64,000 nt of DNA from Cladopsammia gracilis. Lineage: Eukaryota > Cnidaria > Anthozoa > Scleractinia > Dendrophylliidae. Both the position numbers and the translations under genes were made by a program. Within the stretch, counting starts at the first letter, position 1. Every line of letters begins with the position of its first letter. The stretch spans positions 1,580,001 through 1,644,000 of the forward strand of contig JAJGOT010000131.1 of the NCBI GenBank assembly GCA_022457155.1, in the 5' to 3' direction. Below, piece after piece: positions 24,801 through 37,700 of this stretch. The notes under the pieces are model-generated. The model saw only the letters and a program-made list of their open reading frames with translations, was not told the origin of the DNA and did not search any database.

Positions 24801-27800
24801 GTTCTTGAAAAGTCTACATGAGCATCCTTATAATTAGGCTCGATTTCCAGCCCTTTGCGCGTTCGCGTTCCTTTGTTGGGAGGAGGATCTGAAAAACGGA
24901 CTCCCTCAAACGGCTGATAATCGAGCCTACCTTGTAATCGAACCTAGGCACCTTGGTTCAAAGAAAGCCTAGACTGACCGATAACCGCCAAGTTGCTTCT
25001 TGACTTATATAACTCGCTATGATGCATATAACCTAACACTCTAAGCCTAACGTAGACCGAAATAGCATTATTCATTATAACGGATCGCGTCGACTCTTAC
25101 GAAGAAGCCATCGCCAATTGAGAGGGCATCGACCGCCACCAGAAATGATACTAGCCGTTACTAACGAACGACGTCTTAAATAGCGTACAAATCACGTGTT
25201 CCATGGCGCTTTACATAAACTTATGAGAATGAGATCGGACGTCAGCTCATGAAGGCGCCTCAGGCAGCCGCTATCGGTCCAACAGTTCTATAGGAAGGTT
25301 GGTCTAGACACTGTGCACACCTCTTATCTGTGAACACACACCATCGTTCACTCTTACTGACATTGCTTTTTTATTAAATAAAAGAAAAAGGTAAATATCA
25401 CAGTATAACATGCATCAGGCGATATGGTTGTTGGACTGAAAGACTTATAAATTATTCCAGCATACCTGGACAACCGTATATCTCTATCCTCATGGATATG
25501 CGATTGTGCCACTGCACTGGAATTACCCGAACGAGCCGTGCTGTGAATGTCGGACTCAATGTGTTGTATACAACAGTGTCGCCGTCCTTATTCCCATCAA
25601 ACACCTGGGCATAAAACAGAATTGAACATGGTTTTAAGTTATGAACTATGAAAGACAAAATAATACCTGGATACCATCAGGTCTTTATAACTTTAAATCC
25701 TAACTGGAGAAAATGTTGAATTGTGGATACTGAATTTTTGATAAGTTAACAGCTCTTATGTAACAAAAAATATCACTTAATGAGCATGATTTCTAATATG
25801 AACTTGTCAGCTGACTGTTCCATAGAGGGTTGCCTCTAATAATGTAATCACCCTTTCATTTTCATGCGTGAAAAAAAAAACACTCGTTATAATTTCAGCG
25901 CCTTTTCTTTGCTGATCTTTGCCTGCATATTAAAAACGTTACCGGCCTATTAGCGACTTAGTGACCCTTCGACGCAAGCAAACTTTAGTGAAAATGCCGA
26001 GCATGCGCAGTTGTGCAAACTCTCACATGATGACGTTATCGAATTTGGTTTTGTCAGATACGCAATAGGTTCTTTTTTATTTCATCCACAACATTAAAGC
26101 CTACATCAAGTTTGACTCTGGTCGTCAAGAGGTTAAGTAGTATTCTGTTACACGGTTTTAATTGTGCTACTTTTCCAAAGCTAATAAGATATCCCTTGGA
26201 TTCTTGTAAGGCTGGAAGGACTCATTATCATCGCTGTAACGGGGACGTACCTTTGCTAATGTGTCTCCAACTTTCTTGTAAAACTGGAAGGTCACTCTAT
26301 CTTCGCTGTACTGTAATCTGTACTTGGAGACCCACTCACTGTAAGCATTTCTTCCCTGAGTCGCTACACGTGTTACTCTGGTGTAACTTTTAAAATCCAC
26401 TTGAAGCCACTGATCACCATCACTTACGAGAGCTGACCAACCTCCACCTTTGCTTCCATCTGCTTTGGAATGCAACCTGGCTCGTGCTGCAGAAAGGTTG
26501 TCATTCAACTGTGAAGACGCACTTATTTGAGGATCGGCAATCGCCTCACTTTCCATGCCAAGGGCCGCTTCACAAGCTGATTTTAAGAACATATTTTGTA
26601 AGAAAAAAGTTGAATTTGAAGCATGCACGTAAACACTAATTTAAGTGATTTACAGCCAAACATCTTGGAATCGCCCGTGCCCTTGATGACACTAAATACA
26701 CGTAAAAATCATGGGCAACAACAACAACAACAACGACAAGTTACTATCTTAAATTAAAATTTAATACAAGTTAAAAAGCTTGCAAGACTGGACGACCTTG
26801 ATCGCCGAATTTCACGTAATTTCATTGACTTTTACCTTCAGTCCCTGACCTTTGATCTCAGAGTCTGTTTATCTACTTTAGATTAACAGAGAAAGGAAGA
26901 GAAACAGTTACAGTACCTCAACACAAACAGATTGAAAAAAATACCTGCACAACCGTAAATTTCCATTCTCATTGATATGTGTGCATACCAAGCCACGGGC
27001 TGTACCCTAATAAAGCGTGTTGTGATTGGCTGAGTCAGTTTGTTGTACACAATGGAATCAACGTCTTTATTTCCATCAAAAACCTAACCACAGTAATAAT
27101 CATAATTATTATTATTATTATTATTATTATTATAACTATCACTATTATTATAATATTAATCGTATCAATAACAAAATTCTCGATTGTGATTGGTCATCCG
27201 CGCGACCATTTCTCACGTAATTTGCGCGCGGTCATGTGAGCATCCAACTACAACTTTTTGTAATTTTCAGTAATTTTGCCCTCTATGATAAATATAAAAA
27301 TAATAAATATTAAATAAATATTATAATAGATATAATTATTATAGTAAAAGTAAATAATTACTTAAAAATGCAATGTTTTACAGGGTATCAAGTTAGTACC
27401 TATGAAATCAGTCTAGAATTATCACCCGCACGATATCTTTTAGTTGGCATTCGCCAAACATATTGGTCCGTCCCTTAAGTATCAGCGGTCTGAGTTAACT
27501 TATTTCTGAAAATAAAGTTAATTTTGTGACATCAATTCTAATGGAACGGAGTTCCACGAAATGCTCTACACAAACCTGTTTACTAGCATTTCTAGCATTT
27601 ATAAACCTGCTTCCTAAAGTGTGAGCGTTGAAAATAAAACAATTGAGCCGTACATTAGAGCAGTTTTTATTTAACTGTCGTAAAACCAAAACAAAAGTAA
27701 TTACTCTGGCCAATCACAACAGAGGCAGACAATCCAATGAACCAATCAGAACTCGTAGCAAATACATGTCGCCGGCGCCAAGCGCGGGAAAACGCGTGCG

Positions 27801-28743
27801 GGTAAATTGCGATTGGTTTTAGTTTTATTTCTGATTGGTTGATAAATTGGCACGAGATTTTTAAGCCAATCAGAACGCGTACGCGCCAAAACGCGCCAAT
27901 CAAAACCAGCTCTATCATGGTGCTGTTAATTATGCTATACAAGAGACAGTACTAACATCTAAGTTGTAAATATAAACCAAAAGTGGGAGCATATAAATGC
28001 TGTGGAGTATTTTCATCAAAGTATGCTTTCACCATGTAAGGATTTAATGCTGAATTTAAATTGACATGATGCAACAATGCAAAGAGGCATGCTTGATACC
28101 TTCGCTGAATTGTCGCCTAGTTCTTTATATAAGTGGAATGTCACTCCATCGTCACTGTACTGTATCCTGTATTTGATCACGTACTGATGGTGTTGATTTC
28201 TTCCTTGAGTCGCTACACGTGTCACAGTGGTGAATCTACCAAGATCCACCTGAAGCCATTGGTTTAAGTCATTAATAAGAGCTGACCAAGCACCCCTCTT
28301 ATTCCCACTCAACTTGATATTCAACCTGGCTCGCCGTGCAGCATGATTGTAATCCCATTGTGAAGAGGCGGTTATCTGGGCATCAGAGATTGCGCCACTT
28401 TCCATACCGAGAGGTGCAATGCAACCTAAATTGATTAAAGGAGATAAAAGGGATATATTTATATCTAAGGTTGCGTTTTTTTGAGAAAATCCGAAATTGG
28501 ATTTGTGATCTCGATCAGATCGCATGGATTCTTTATGAGCTCCTAAAACGTAAAAAATACCTTTGGTATGCAAATCAACCTATTTTGACTCGCTTATGTT
28601 TTTCTCTCTGCTTCAACAAATCATTTTCAAAATGTATGCAATAAAATCTTACCTGGATTGCCCATGAAATGAAATCGTGAAAGAAACAAAACAGCGAACG
28701 AAATGAGTAGACCGCTTGTCAGATTGGATTTTTCTCAAATCCA

Positions 28744-28775
<32 letters not shown>

Positions 28776-31700
28776 AAGAAAAAAAAAGATGCACAGATGA
28801 CGAATCTTAAAACCCGGATTTAGATTTGATCTGAAGAATCTCACCGAAGTATGGATTCAACGGATTCATGATCCGTTTTTGGATTGAAGTTGAAAAAACC
28901 CCGCAAAATCCTTTTTTTTTTAATTTAAGAATTCGGATTCGGAATTTCCCAAAAAAACACAGCCTAAGTCATTAATCCTGGAAATGCAGCTCCTGATTCC
29001 CCTAAACTCTTAACCCTTTAACCAATACCAATAGTCTGTCAAATGTGATCTAAAAAATACGCGACTTTCAAATTCAAACCTCAAAACAATTCTATGCTTT
29101 GATCTTGGGGTTTGTTTGACAATACCTGGACAGCCATAGATCTCCATTCTCATTGCTATGTGAATGTGCCACTCCATTGGCAATAATCGAATGAAGCGTG
29201 TTGTGATTGGTGGATTCAATTTGTTGTACACAACGGTGTCTCTGTCTTGATTTCCATCAAAAATCTAAACGAAAGAAGAAGGAGAAATATTTCCAAAAAA
29301 ATGGCCCGTGGGGGTATGGTGAGATAAACTGATCCAAATCTTGCAATATTTGGACCACTTAGAAAGACATTTCTTTGCTTATCGTAGGAGCCCATTACTA
29401 AAAGATTTAAAAATGCTCCTACCACTCGTTAATCCGTTAACGTAGTACACCAAGAGATTTCCGAAGACTCCGCAAATATTTTAATGTTAATGCATGAAAA
29501 GCGCCGTCTTTATCCCGAAAGAACGGAATAATGTCGATTTAGGATAAATTGAATTCCTTTTATTGGCGTAAATCCTGCAAAATGAACGAGGTACAATTCC
29601 ATTCATTCCAAGAAAAAGGGAATAGATTTTTGAATACGCGATTGCCTTCGGTGACGTGTAATCCTTTTCCGTTATAGTCCTAAACGAACTTGACCAAAGA
29701 AACTGTGAAATGCTATTGAGGCCGACAGGTAGTTAAAGCTTCTTAACAATTAAAGCGACTTAATAAATACAAGGATTTACAATGGTTTATTGTCCTACCG
29801 ATAGCATATTTCAGTGTAAACGTTGCTTGACAAGCGAAAATAGACGCCCCAGCTTTCTTACATATGCTTTTATTCGTCCCCAAAGCTTTGGCCATCTGTG
29901 TAAAGGGCATGTCTGAGTCTCGCGCATTATTCTTGCTTGAATAAGGACCTTATGTAACAAGACAGTTGACGTCCCGAACGACACGGATGGCAACGGAAAA
30001 TCGTTTTTCCTTTTCAGTGAATATTCTGTAAGTCAAGCCGAATACGCTTTTATCTTCCGTGACGCGAAGCAGAGGCGTGCAACATCTGCGTTCTCGCTGT
30101 TTAGGATTGCTATCAGTGCCAAAGATGATTGATTCGTTTTATTGTTGATAAATAAAGTCGGAATTATTATACCTTGGATGAGGTTTCTCCTCTTTGTTTG
30201 TAAAACTGATAGATCACTCCATCAAAACTGTACTTCAACCTGTATTTGGTGACCCACTGATCATATCCATCCATCCCTTGCGTCGCTACACCTGTCACTG
30301 TGGTGAAACTAGCAAGATCCACCTGAAGCCATTGGTTGAGATCATTTCTGAAAGGCGACCATCCCCCTTGCTTTACTCCATTCATCTTGATATTCAACCT
30401 GGCACGGCTTGCAGCATGATTGCCATCCTTTTGTGAAGAAGCATATAATTGTAGATCAGAGATTGCCTCGTTTTCCATGCCAACAGGTGCTACGCAACCT
30501 GAAATTTTTGAACGGTTATAAATTAAAGAGAAGGTGTAACAATAATAATTGGTGTACAAAATAGATTTAGCCCTTTTTCGAAAGTACCCAAGTTCAAATT
30601 TGTACAAAATAACAATGGATATAATCATAGAAACGTTAACTGCAAGAAAGCTTTTATTTCAACAGTTATGCATTTTAAAACGCTGAAACAGTATTGTACG
30701 GGAAACATAGTATCCGTTTCCAGTGTTTCGTATTTGCCGAGTTTCCTGTCTATAACGAACTTTCTGTCTCTAACTTCACTTCATTAAATGCTAAAATACC
30801 ATCACTGCATAGCGAGGTTAGTATGCATAGCGTTACTTCGCGACCTTCTTATAAAACGCATTTAGAAATGGGATTTCCTAATCTCGTACCCTGATCTCAC
30901 TCGTGCTTGAACTGAACTGAAATGTTCCGCCTAACCGTGGGAGCATTTGGGTACGAGACTAGGGATTTTCTTCGTACAGTTATTAATACTTACATTCCCA
31001 CTTCAATTAGTGTAGCAATCATTGTTTCAAAATACCTGGACAACCAAAAACTTCAACCCTCATTGATATTTGACTGTACCACTGCTTTGGCAAAAGCCGA
31101 ACGAAGCGTGTTTTGATCGATGGGTGCAGCTTGTTGTAAACAACGGTATCGCTGTCTTTATTTCCATCAAACACCTAAAAGGAACGGCAAAATAACAATT
31201 TTATCATCATGTCTACGAGACCTATCTGATAAGAGTAATAAATGCATAATAAATTAAGCATTTTCATTAAAACTTAGCATATTTTAGCACTATTTGCAAA
31301 TCGTATATATTTTAGTTTCATACTAAATATGGCATTTATTTATGCATGCAAAATCAATCCACCCGATAATACAAAAGACAGGTGGATGGACCATTGCACG
31401 TTTCGGTTTGACTAAAACGCTTCTGTTGATAACAGGGACGTACCTTTCCTAATGTGTCTCCAACTTTTTTGTATAACTGGAAGGTCACTCCATCATGACT
31501 GTACTGTAAGACATACTTGGTAACCCACTCGTTGTGTCCATTTCTCCCCTGAGTCGCTACACTTGTTACTATGGTGTAACTACCAAAATCCACTTGAAGC
31601 CACTGATCACCATCAATTACGAGAGCTGACCAACCTCCACCTTTGCTTCCATCTGCTTTGGAATGCAACCTGGCTTGTGCTGCAGAAAGATTGTCATTCA

Positions 31701-34700
31701 CCTGTGAAGACGCACTAATCTGAGCATCAAAGATCGCTTTACTTTCCATCCCAAGAGGTGTTGTACAACCTGTTGAATGCAAAAAGAATTAGGTGCGCTG
31801 TGCAACCTGTTGTACACAAAGAGAATTGGGTTCGCTTTGCGATCTGTTGAATGCAAAGAGAATTGCGTTTGTATAGGTCTAGCTTCGTTACCTATATAGT
31901 TGGAGTTGTTGATCTTATATCATATTTTACGACTCGCACAAGGATTTAATCATCGATTGTCAATTTTTTATACAACTTCATTTCTACGATACTGAAAACA
32001 GGTTGAACAATGAACGCGAGTTTGATGTTTCATACACTGTCTTACGAATAGATAGAAGGCTTTCCATCTCAGGGGAGGGACGCTATATCCAATAGCAAAC
32101 GAGTGTACATTTTCGAGTATGGTACTTGGAATAATTAGCTAATATATAAATAAGCCACGATATTATTGGCTGTTGAGTCTAAAGCCGGTGTTTTATTAGT
32201 TCGATGCGTGCATTGTAAGTTTACTTTCCATTGGTCAAATTTGTCAATGTCAGTTCAGTCCACTGTTTGTCTATTCTATTAATATCGTCGATAAATAATT
32301 TGTTGCTCTTCGTAATTGTGGACGGTTATTTTAGACCAAAAAGTCTGATATTTGCACCATACTTACGGTGGCGTTGACAAAACCACATATTCCAAAGCAA
32401 TAATATAACTTGGCATGTGCCTTTTCGGAGCTAAGCTTTAGAATCCAGGATAAACCTGGAATAGAAATGCAGAAGACAGACTGTAGAATACTATGAGAGG
32501 TTTCATTCAACAATGGGAGTTAAAGGATTAATTTAAGAATACCTGGACAACCATAAACTTCCATTCTCATAGCTATTTTAATGTGCCATGCCACTGGCTG
32601 TACTCGGACAAAACGTGTTGTGATTGGCTGGTTCAAGGTGTTGTATACAATGGTGTCCTTGTCTTGATTTCCATCAAATACCTAAACAGAAATTCAAGCA
32701 AGCAGTGACTAAACAATTCGCGCTACCAAACAGAGAATACCTGCGACCCATTTTCTATCCGTTAGCGCAGTGTTTTGCTTTCGGCGGTTTTCTTTTTCAA
32801 TTTCTCTGTATAGTATTTTCTGATCAGTTTAATAATCAATTTCAAACACTCTAGAGTGTTTCATGTATTAGTGTTTCATGTATTAGTAATATTAGTAGTA
32901 TATCAAACAAAAGGAAGAGTATTTTATCAGGACTTCTAATAACAGAAACTGAGTGCAATTGCAAAGAAGCCTGAAAAAGAGAAAAAGAACTGAGGGCTTC
33001 AATGGGATTTAAATCCATGACCTTCGCGTTACCGGTGCAATGCTCTACCAACTGAGCTACGCAGCCACGAACGTTGGGTGCAAGTGTGACCAGGTCACAT
33101 TTTGTCATGTTTAGTTTTAATTCAAATTATTTCAATTACTCCCAAGGATTCTTGTTAGTCGTTTTGAATTATATATGGAAACATGCTAGTGTCGTTCTAA
33201 CTTTTGAGTTTGGGGACAAAATCCTGTGGTGTGACCATTCAAATGAATCCCCTTCAGCAGTACTTTTGCATGGTACCATTTGTTCTAACTTTTGAGTCTG
33301 TTAATGAAATCCTATGGTGTGACCATTCAAATGAATCCTCTTCAGCAGTACTTTCGCATGGTACCATTTGTTTGTCAATATTTTATAAAATGCAATTTGG
33401 TATTTTTCTTGAATTTTAAGATTTGGCACTCTTCGGATTTAAAGGATTAAGGAACAGTGTCCCGACTGATATATCGTGTTTTCATTATTGTGGCCTGGAG
33501 CTTGCTTTAACCTTGCCTTATTATCTTAAAATAGAGGAAAATTCCCCAAAAATGGCAATTTTGATTTTTTGACTCGCGCCTGTCACGAAATCAAATTTGA
33601 TGAACTGTAATCCACTTCCATCATGCAATCCTACACTTTATCTCCAAACTACTGCTTCTGTTTTGCTTATAGAGTCTCTTTATCTAATTTAGTTGCATAT
33701 TTGGTGGCATTTGGCGATATAACCGTGATGGAAAAAAGCTAAGCGAAATTTTAGGTGGGACAGCGTTTGAGGGTACCTAAAGTGATCCTTGGGAAACCGT
33801 CACTTAAAGTGTGATATCTATTCCGTTGTGAAGACCAAAAAGTATTGTAAATAATATTTAAAATAATATTTAAAAAAATATATAAAATACCGAAAAATAA
33901 TGTTACCTTCGCTGAAGTGTCCGATGGCTCCTTGTAAAACTGAAAGGTCATTCCGTCGTCACTGTACTGTAGCCTGTACTTGGTAACCCACCAACTTCCA
34001 AATCCATTTCTCCCCTGAGTCGCTACACGAGTCACAGTGGTGTAACTACCAAGATCCACTTGAAGCCACTGATCAACATCACTTACGAGAGCTGACCAAC
34101 CTCCACCTTTGCTTCCATCTGCTTTGAGATGCAACCTGGCTCGTGCTGCAGAAAGATTGTCATTCAACTGTGAAGACGCACTTATCTGAGCATCAGAGAT
34201 TGTCCCCACTGTCATTCCAAGAGCTGTTATGCAACCTAAATTAATATTTTAAAGCAGGAAAAGAATAAGTACAATGAGTTCAGCATGCTCGTATAGAACG
34301 TGTTTTAATTTTATCTTTTTCAACCAAATTCATATGTCAATAACGACAGGCCCTGACAATCCAGTTAACCAATAAGAAATATCAAAGCAAATCATTGTAG
34401 TCGGCACTATGCTCGGGAAAATGCGGACAGGTAAGATATATCTGGTTTTGGTTTAACTTCTAACCACATTGGCTTAGAAAGTGATGCATGTTTTTAACCA
34501 CAAAGCGTAACAACGCAAAACTAAAGGCCTGGATACGGTGCAACGTTGAGCGCAACAAGATTTTTTTGGGGGTGTCACACGATACAATTTGTTGCGCGCA
34601 ACAAGATTTTTTGGGGAGGGTCACACAATGCAAATTTGTTTCGCGCAACAAGAGTGTTTGGGGAGGGTCACACAATGCAATTTGTTGCGCGCGACGTCGC

Positions 34701-37700
34701 AAAAGTGGAATTCGATTCTACTTCTGCAACTGTTGCGCGTAACGTTTCAAGAAAGCTGCAGCGTGTGTCCAGGCCTTAAAGAAAGCGCGACTTTGCAACA
34801 CTCAATTGCTCCAACCGAGGTACACTTGAGTTAAGCAGACATAACATATTACGTGAGACATACAACATGTTGACATAGCAACCTTAAAATAAATGTATCT
34901 ATTAAACAATATACAATACTGGAATTGATAGATTATTCTAGAATACCTTGACAACCATAGATTTCGATCCTCATTGATATGTGTTTGTTCCACGCTACTG
35001 GTAATATTCTAATGTAGCGTGTTAAGATTGGTGGATCCAGTTTGTTGTAAACGATAGTGTCGCTGTCGTGATTCCCATTAAACACCTAAAAAACACAAGG
35101 AAATTTGAAAATGAACGATCTAAAATTATAAAACATGATATGAAGAATCAGTTAGCACGGTGGTTAAAGTGAATATTCTCCGTTAAAAAGTCGTAATCAC
35201 TTTTAACTGCTGTGACTAGTAAACGGAGAAACCCTTTAAAACACCCTTTGAGACAGAGAATTGTATTTTTAAAGGACTGGTTTGTTTCATATTGCAAGCG
35301 CACGCACGGATCAGTACTGGGATATTTTTCTCTTCTGAGAGAAAATTCAAGCTTTATTTGATTGGTAATCACATTGCAATTTTCTTTAAATGCCTCTTCC
35401 TTCTATGCAAGAAGTGAAGGAGTATTTCTTTCATTCTTTGTACTAAAACGTTTTAAAGTGAGGTCTTCTAGGTTTAACTTGATCATTGGAGGCTAGTTTG
35501 TGTAGCATTCTTCAACGATGAGTTTTAAGGCATCCTAACACGGCTGACTCAAATTTGCGGCAAGCTCTCATGTCACTGCTCGGGGGTATTTAACTCGTGA
35601 ATCAGTGCGGAACGTTGAAAAGAGTTATAGCCTTAAGTGAGAAATTTCACTCGGTCGGTCGGTCGGTCGATCGATCAGCTGTTACATTGAGCCAGTGATA
35701 TGTAATTGTCACCTGTCATACCCATGGGAACGGTGTTGGAGGGAGGGGGGTAGTGGGGAGTTGGAGGCAGGGGGGGGGGGGGTCGGTGGGGTCGGTGGAG
35801 CAAGACGTCTAGGAGAGAGGAGGGTCCGAAGGTGTGCATAATTTTTTTTATGTATAGCATTTCGCCTTCATGAGCTGGCTCAAAGGAGCCTTTGACTAAT
35901 CTTAAGTCTAATTCAGTGAGCTTCAAGTTGAAATGGCAAAATAAAACCTGCAGGGTAAAAACAAAAAATACAGAACCTAGAGATTACTGTGTCAAACAAA
36001 CGAGAACCTCAGCATGCACTCTCGCGGGGGTCGGGGGGAGCCTTAACGGGGACATGCAGTCCGAAGGGGTATGGTTTTCGTGTTTTTTTTTGTCTTGTAT
36101 GGGGTATCGATTTCATCACTCTATGTCTTTAACGGAGTATCTTTACAACAAAGCCTGTGGGACAATTTGAAGGGGTCTCAAATTCTGTCTTAAAACAGGG
36201 CAAAAAAATCAGAGATGTGTCTTAAGCAGGGTCAAAGTTTGAGCGGCCCAGCCGCACCGCATCACCCTACTCGTGCATCTCTCGAGTACTGTCCCCCCCC
36301 CCGGGAACACCGGGAATGCACTCACCTTTGCTGAATCGTTCCCCGGTTCTTCGCAAAACTGGAAGATGAGCCCGTCAGCGCTATACTGTATCTTGTACCT
36401 TGTTACCCACTCTGCTAATCGATATGAATTCCCCTGAGTCGCTACACGTGTAACTTTGGTATAACTACCAAGATCCACCTGAATCCATTGATTGAGATCG
36501 TTTTTGAGAGCTGACCAGGACCCTTTCTTCCATTGCTGTTTTGAATTCAACCTTGCCTGACTTGCAGAATGATCATACGGGAAGTTTTTGTCGTAATGTG
36601 AAGAGGCGCTTAACTGGGCATCAGAGATGGCTCCACTTTCCATTCCAAGAGGGTCTTCGTCAGAAAATGCGTAAAACGAGAAACAACAGTAAAATAAGTA
36701 AATTGTCATCATCATGACATAGTGGATTTTTTTAAAAGGGTTATTTCACCATTTTAGTCCCAAAAGAATATTTATATCGGTGGATTACCATACTTTATTT
36801 TAAATTGACTGAATTTTGCGAAGGCCAAGACTCAAAAGACCGTTATTCGCAAATTTTACAGGTTTATTGATATTAAGTTAGAAAATCTCTGTTCTCTCTT
36901 GCTCTGATAAACACCGGGCGCGCGGCACTCCCTAAAGCTTAGCGAAACTTAATTTGATTGGCTAACAACCACTTCTAAACATACACTTTGATGATCATCA
37001 CGGAATATTACATGTCATTATTATAAAAATGCAAGCTTATTCGGTTTGTTGATAATAGGAAAGGCGTTCACAATCTGTTGCCAATTAACTGGTAATCCGA
37101 CTAATTGAAATTGTCAAGCTTGATTCTAATAACACGCACTTCCGATTTCTATTACCAGATACCCTGCATCACGCAGTTCTAAAATAGATCAACTGTCACA
37201 CAATACGACTGGAACGTTCGCGACATGAACACACTTCCAGGCATGGGCAAGTCTGAACTGCCTTGTATAGCATAATAGGAAATAAGGAAAGACCTTTGCT
37301 TTCAATTGAGTTATCAAACTTCACAATTTTATGCACAGCTTCATATACGCCTACAGGGGCGGATCCAGGAATTTCTGAAAGGGGGGATCCGGGTGCATGT
37401 TCTCCGGAAAATGCTTCCGATTTTACCCTTTAAAACGCCATTTCCGGCATTCCTGAGAGTCGTAAAGCGTTTGTTAAGTCAAAAACTTGACAATCAGTCA
37501 AATGGTAGAAGTGAAACAACTACGTAATAAACAATTTTATTATATTATTTTTATGAACCACATAAGAGATACAGGTCTGATGGGGGGGGGGGGGGGGGGG
37601 GGGCGGACCCCCCGGACCCTCCCCCCGGATCAGCCACTGGCCAAGTAGAGCCATCTTGTAAGGTAAGGTTAAGTCTTCACAAGCCTAGTGGCTCACATCT

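Noticed and set aside
32996..33068. Possible functional tRNA gene on the minus strand
   Set aside because: Box A is good, but box B is degenerate (GGATTTAAATCCC), the anticodon stem is mismatched and a SINE body follows directly.
34488..34834. Overlapping open frames with RATRFFWG-like repeats
   Set aside because: They are translations of the three 46-bp direct repeats in a non-coding transposon.
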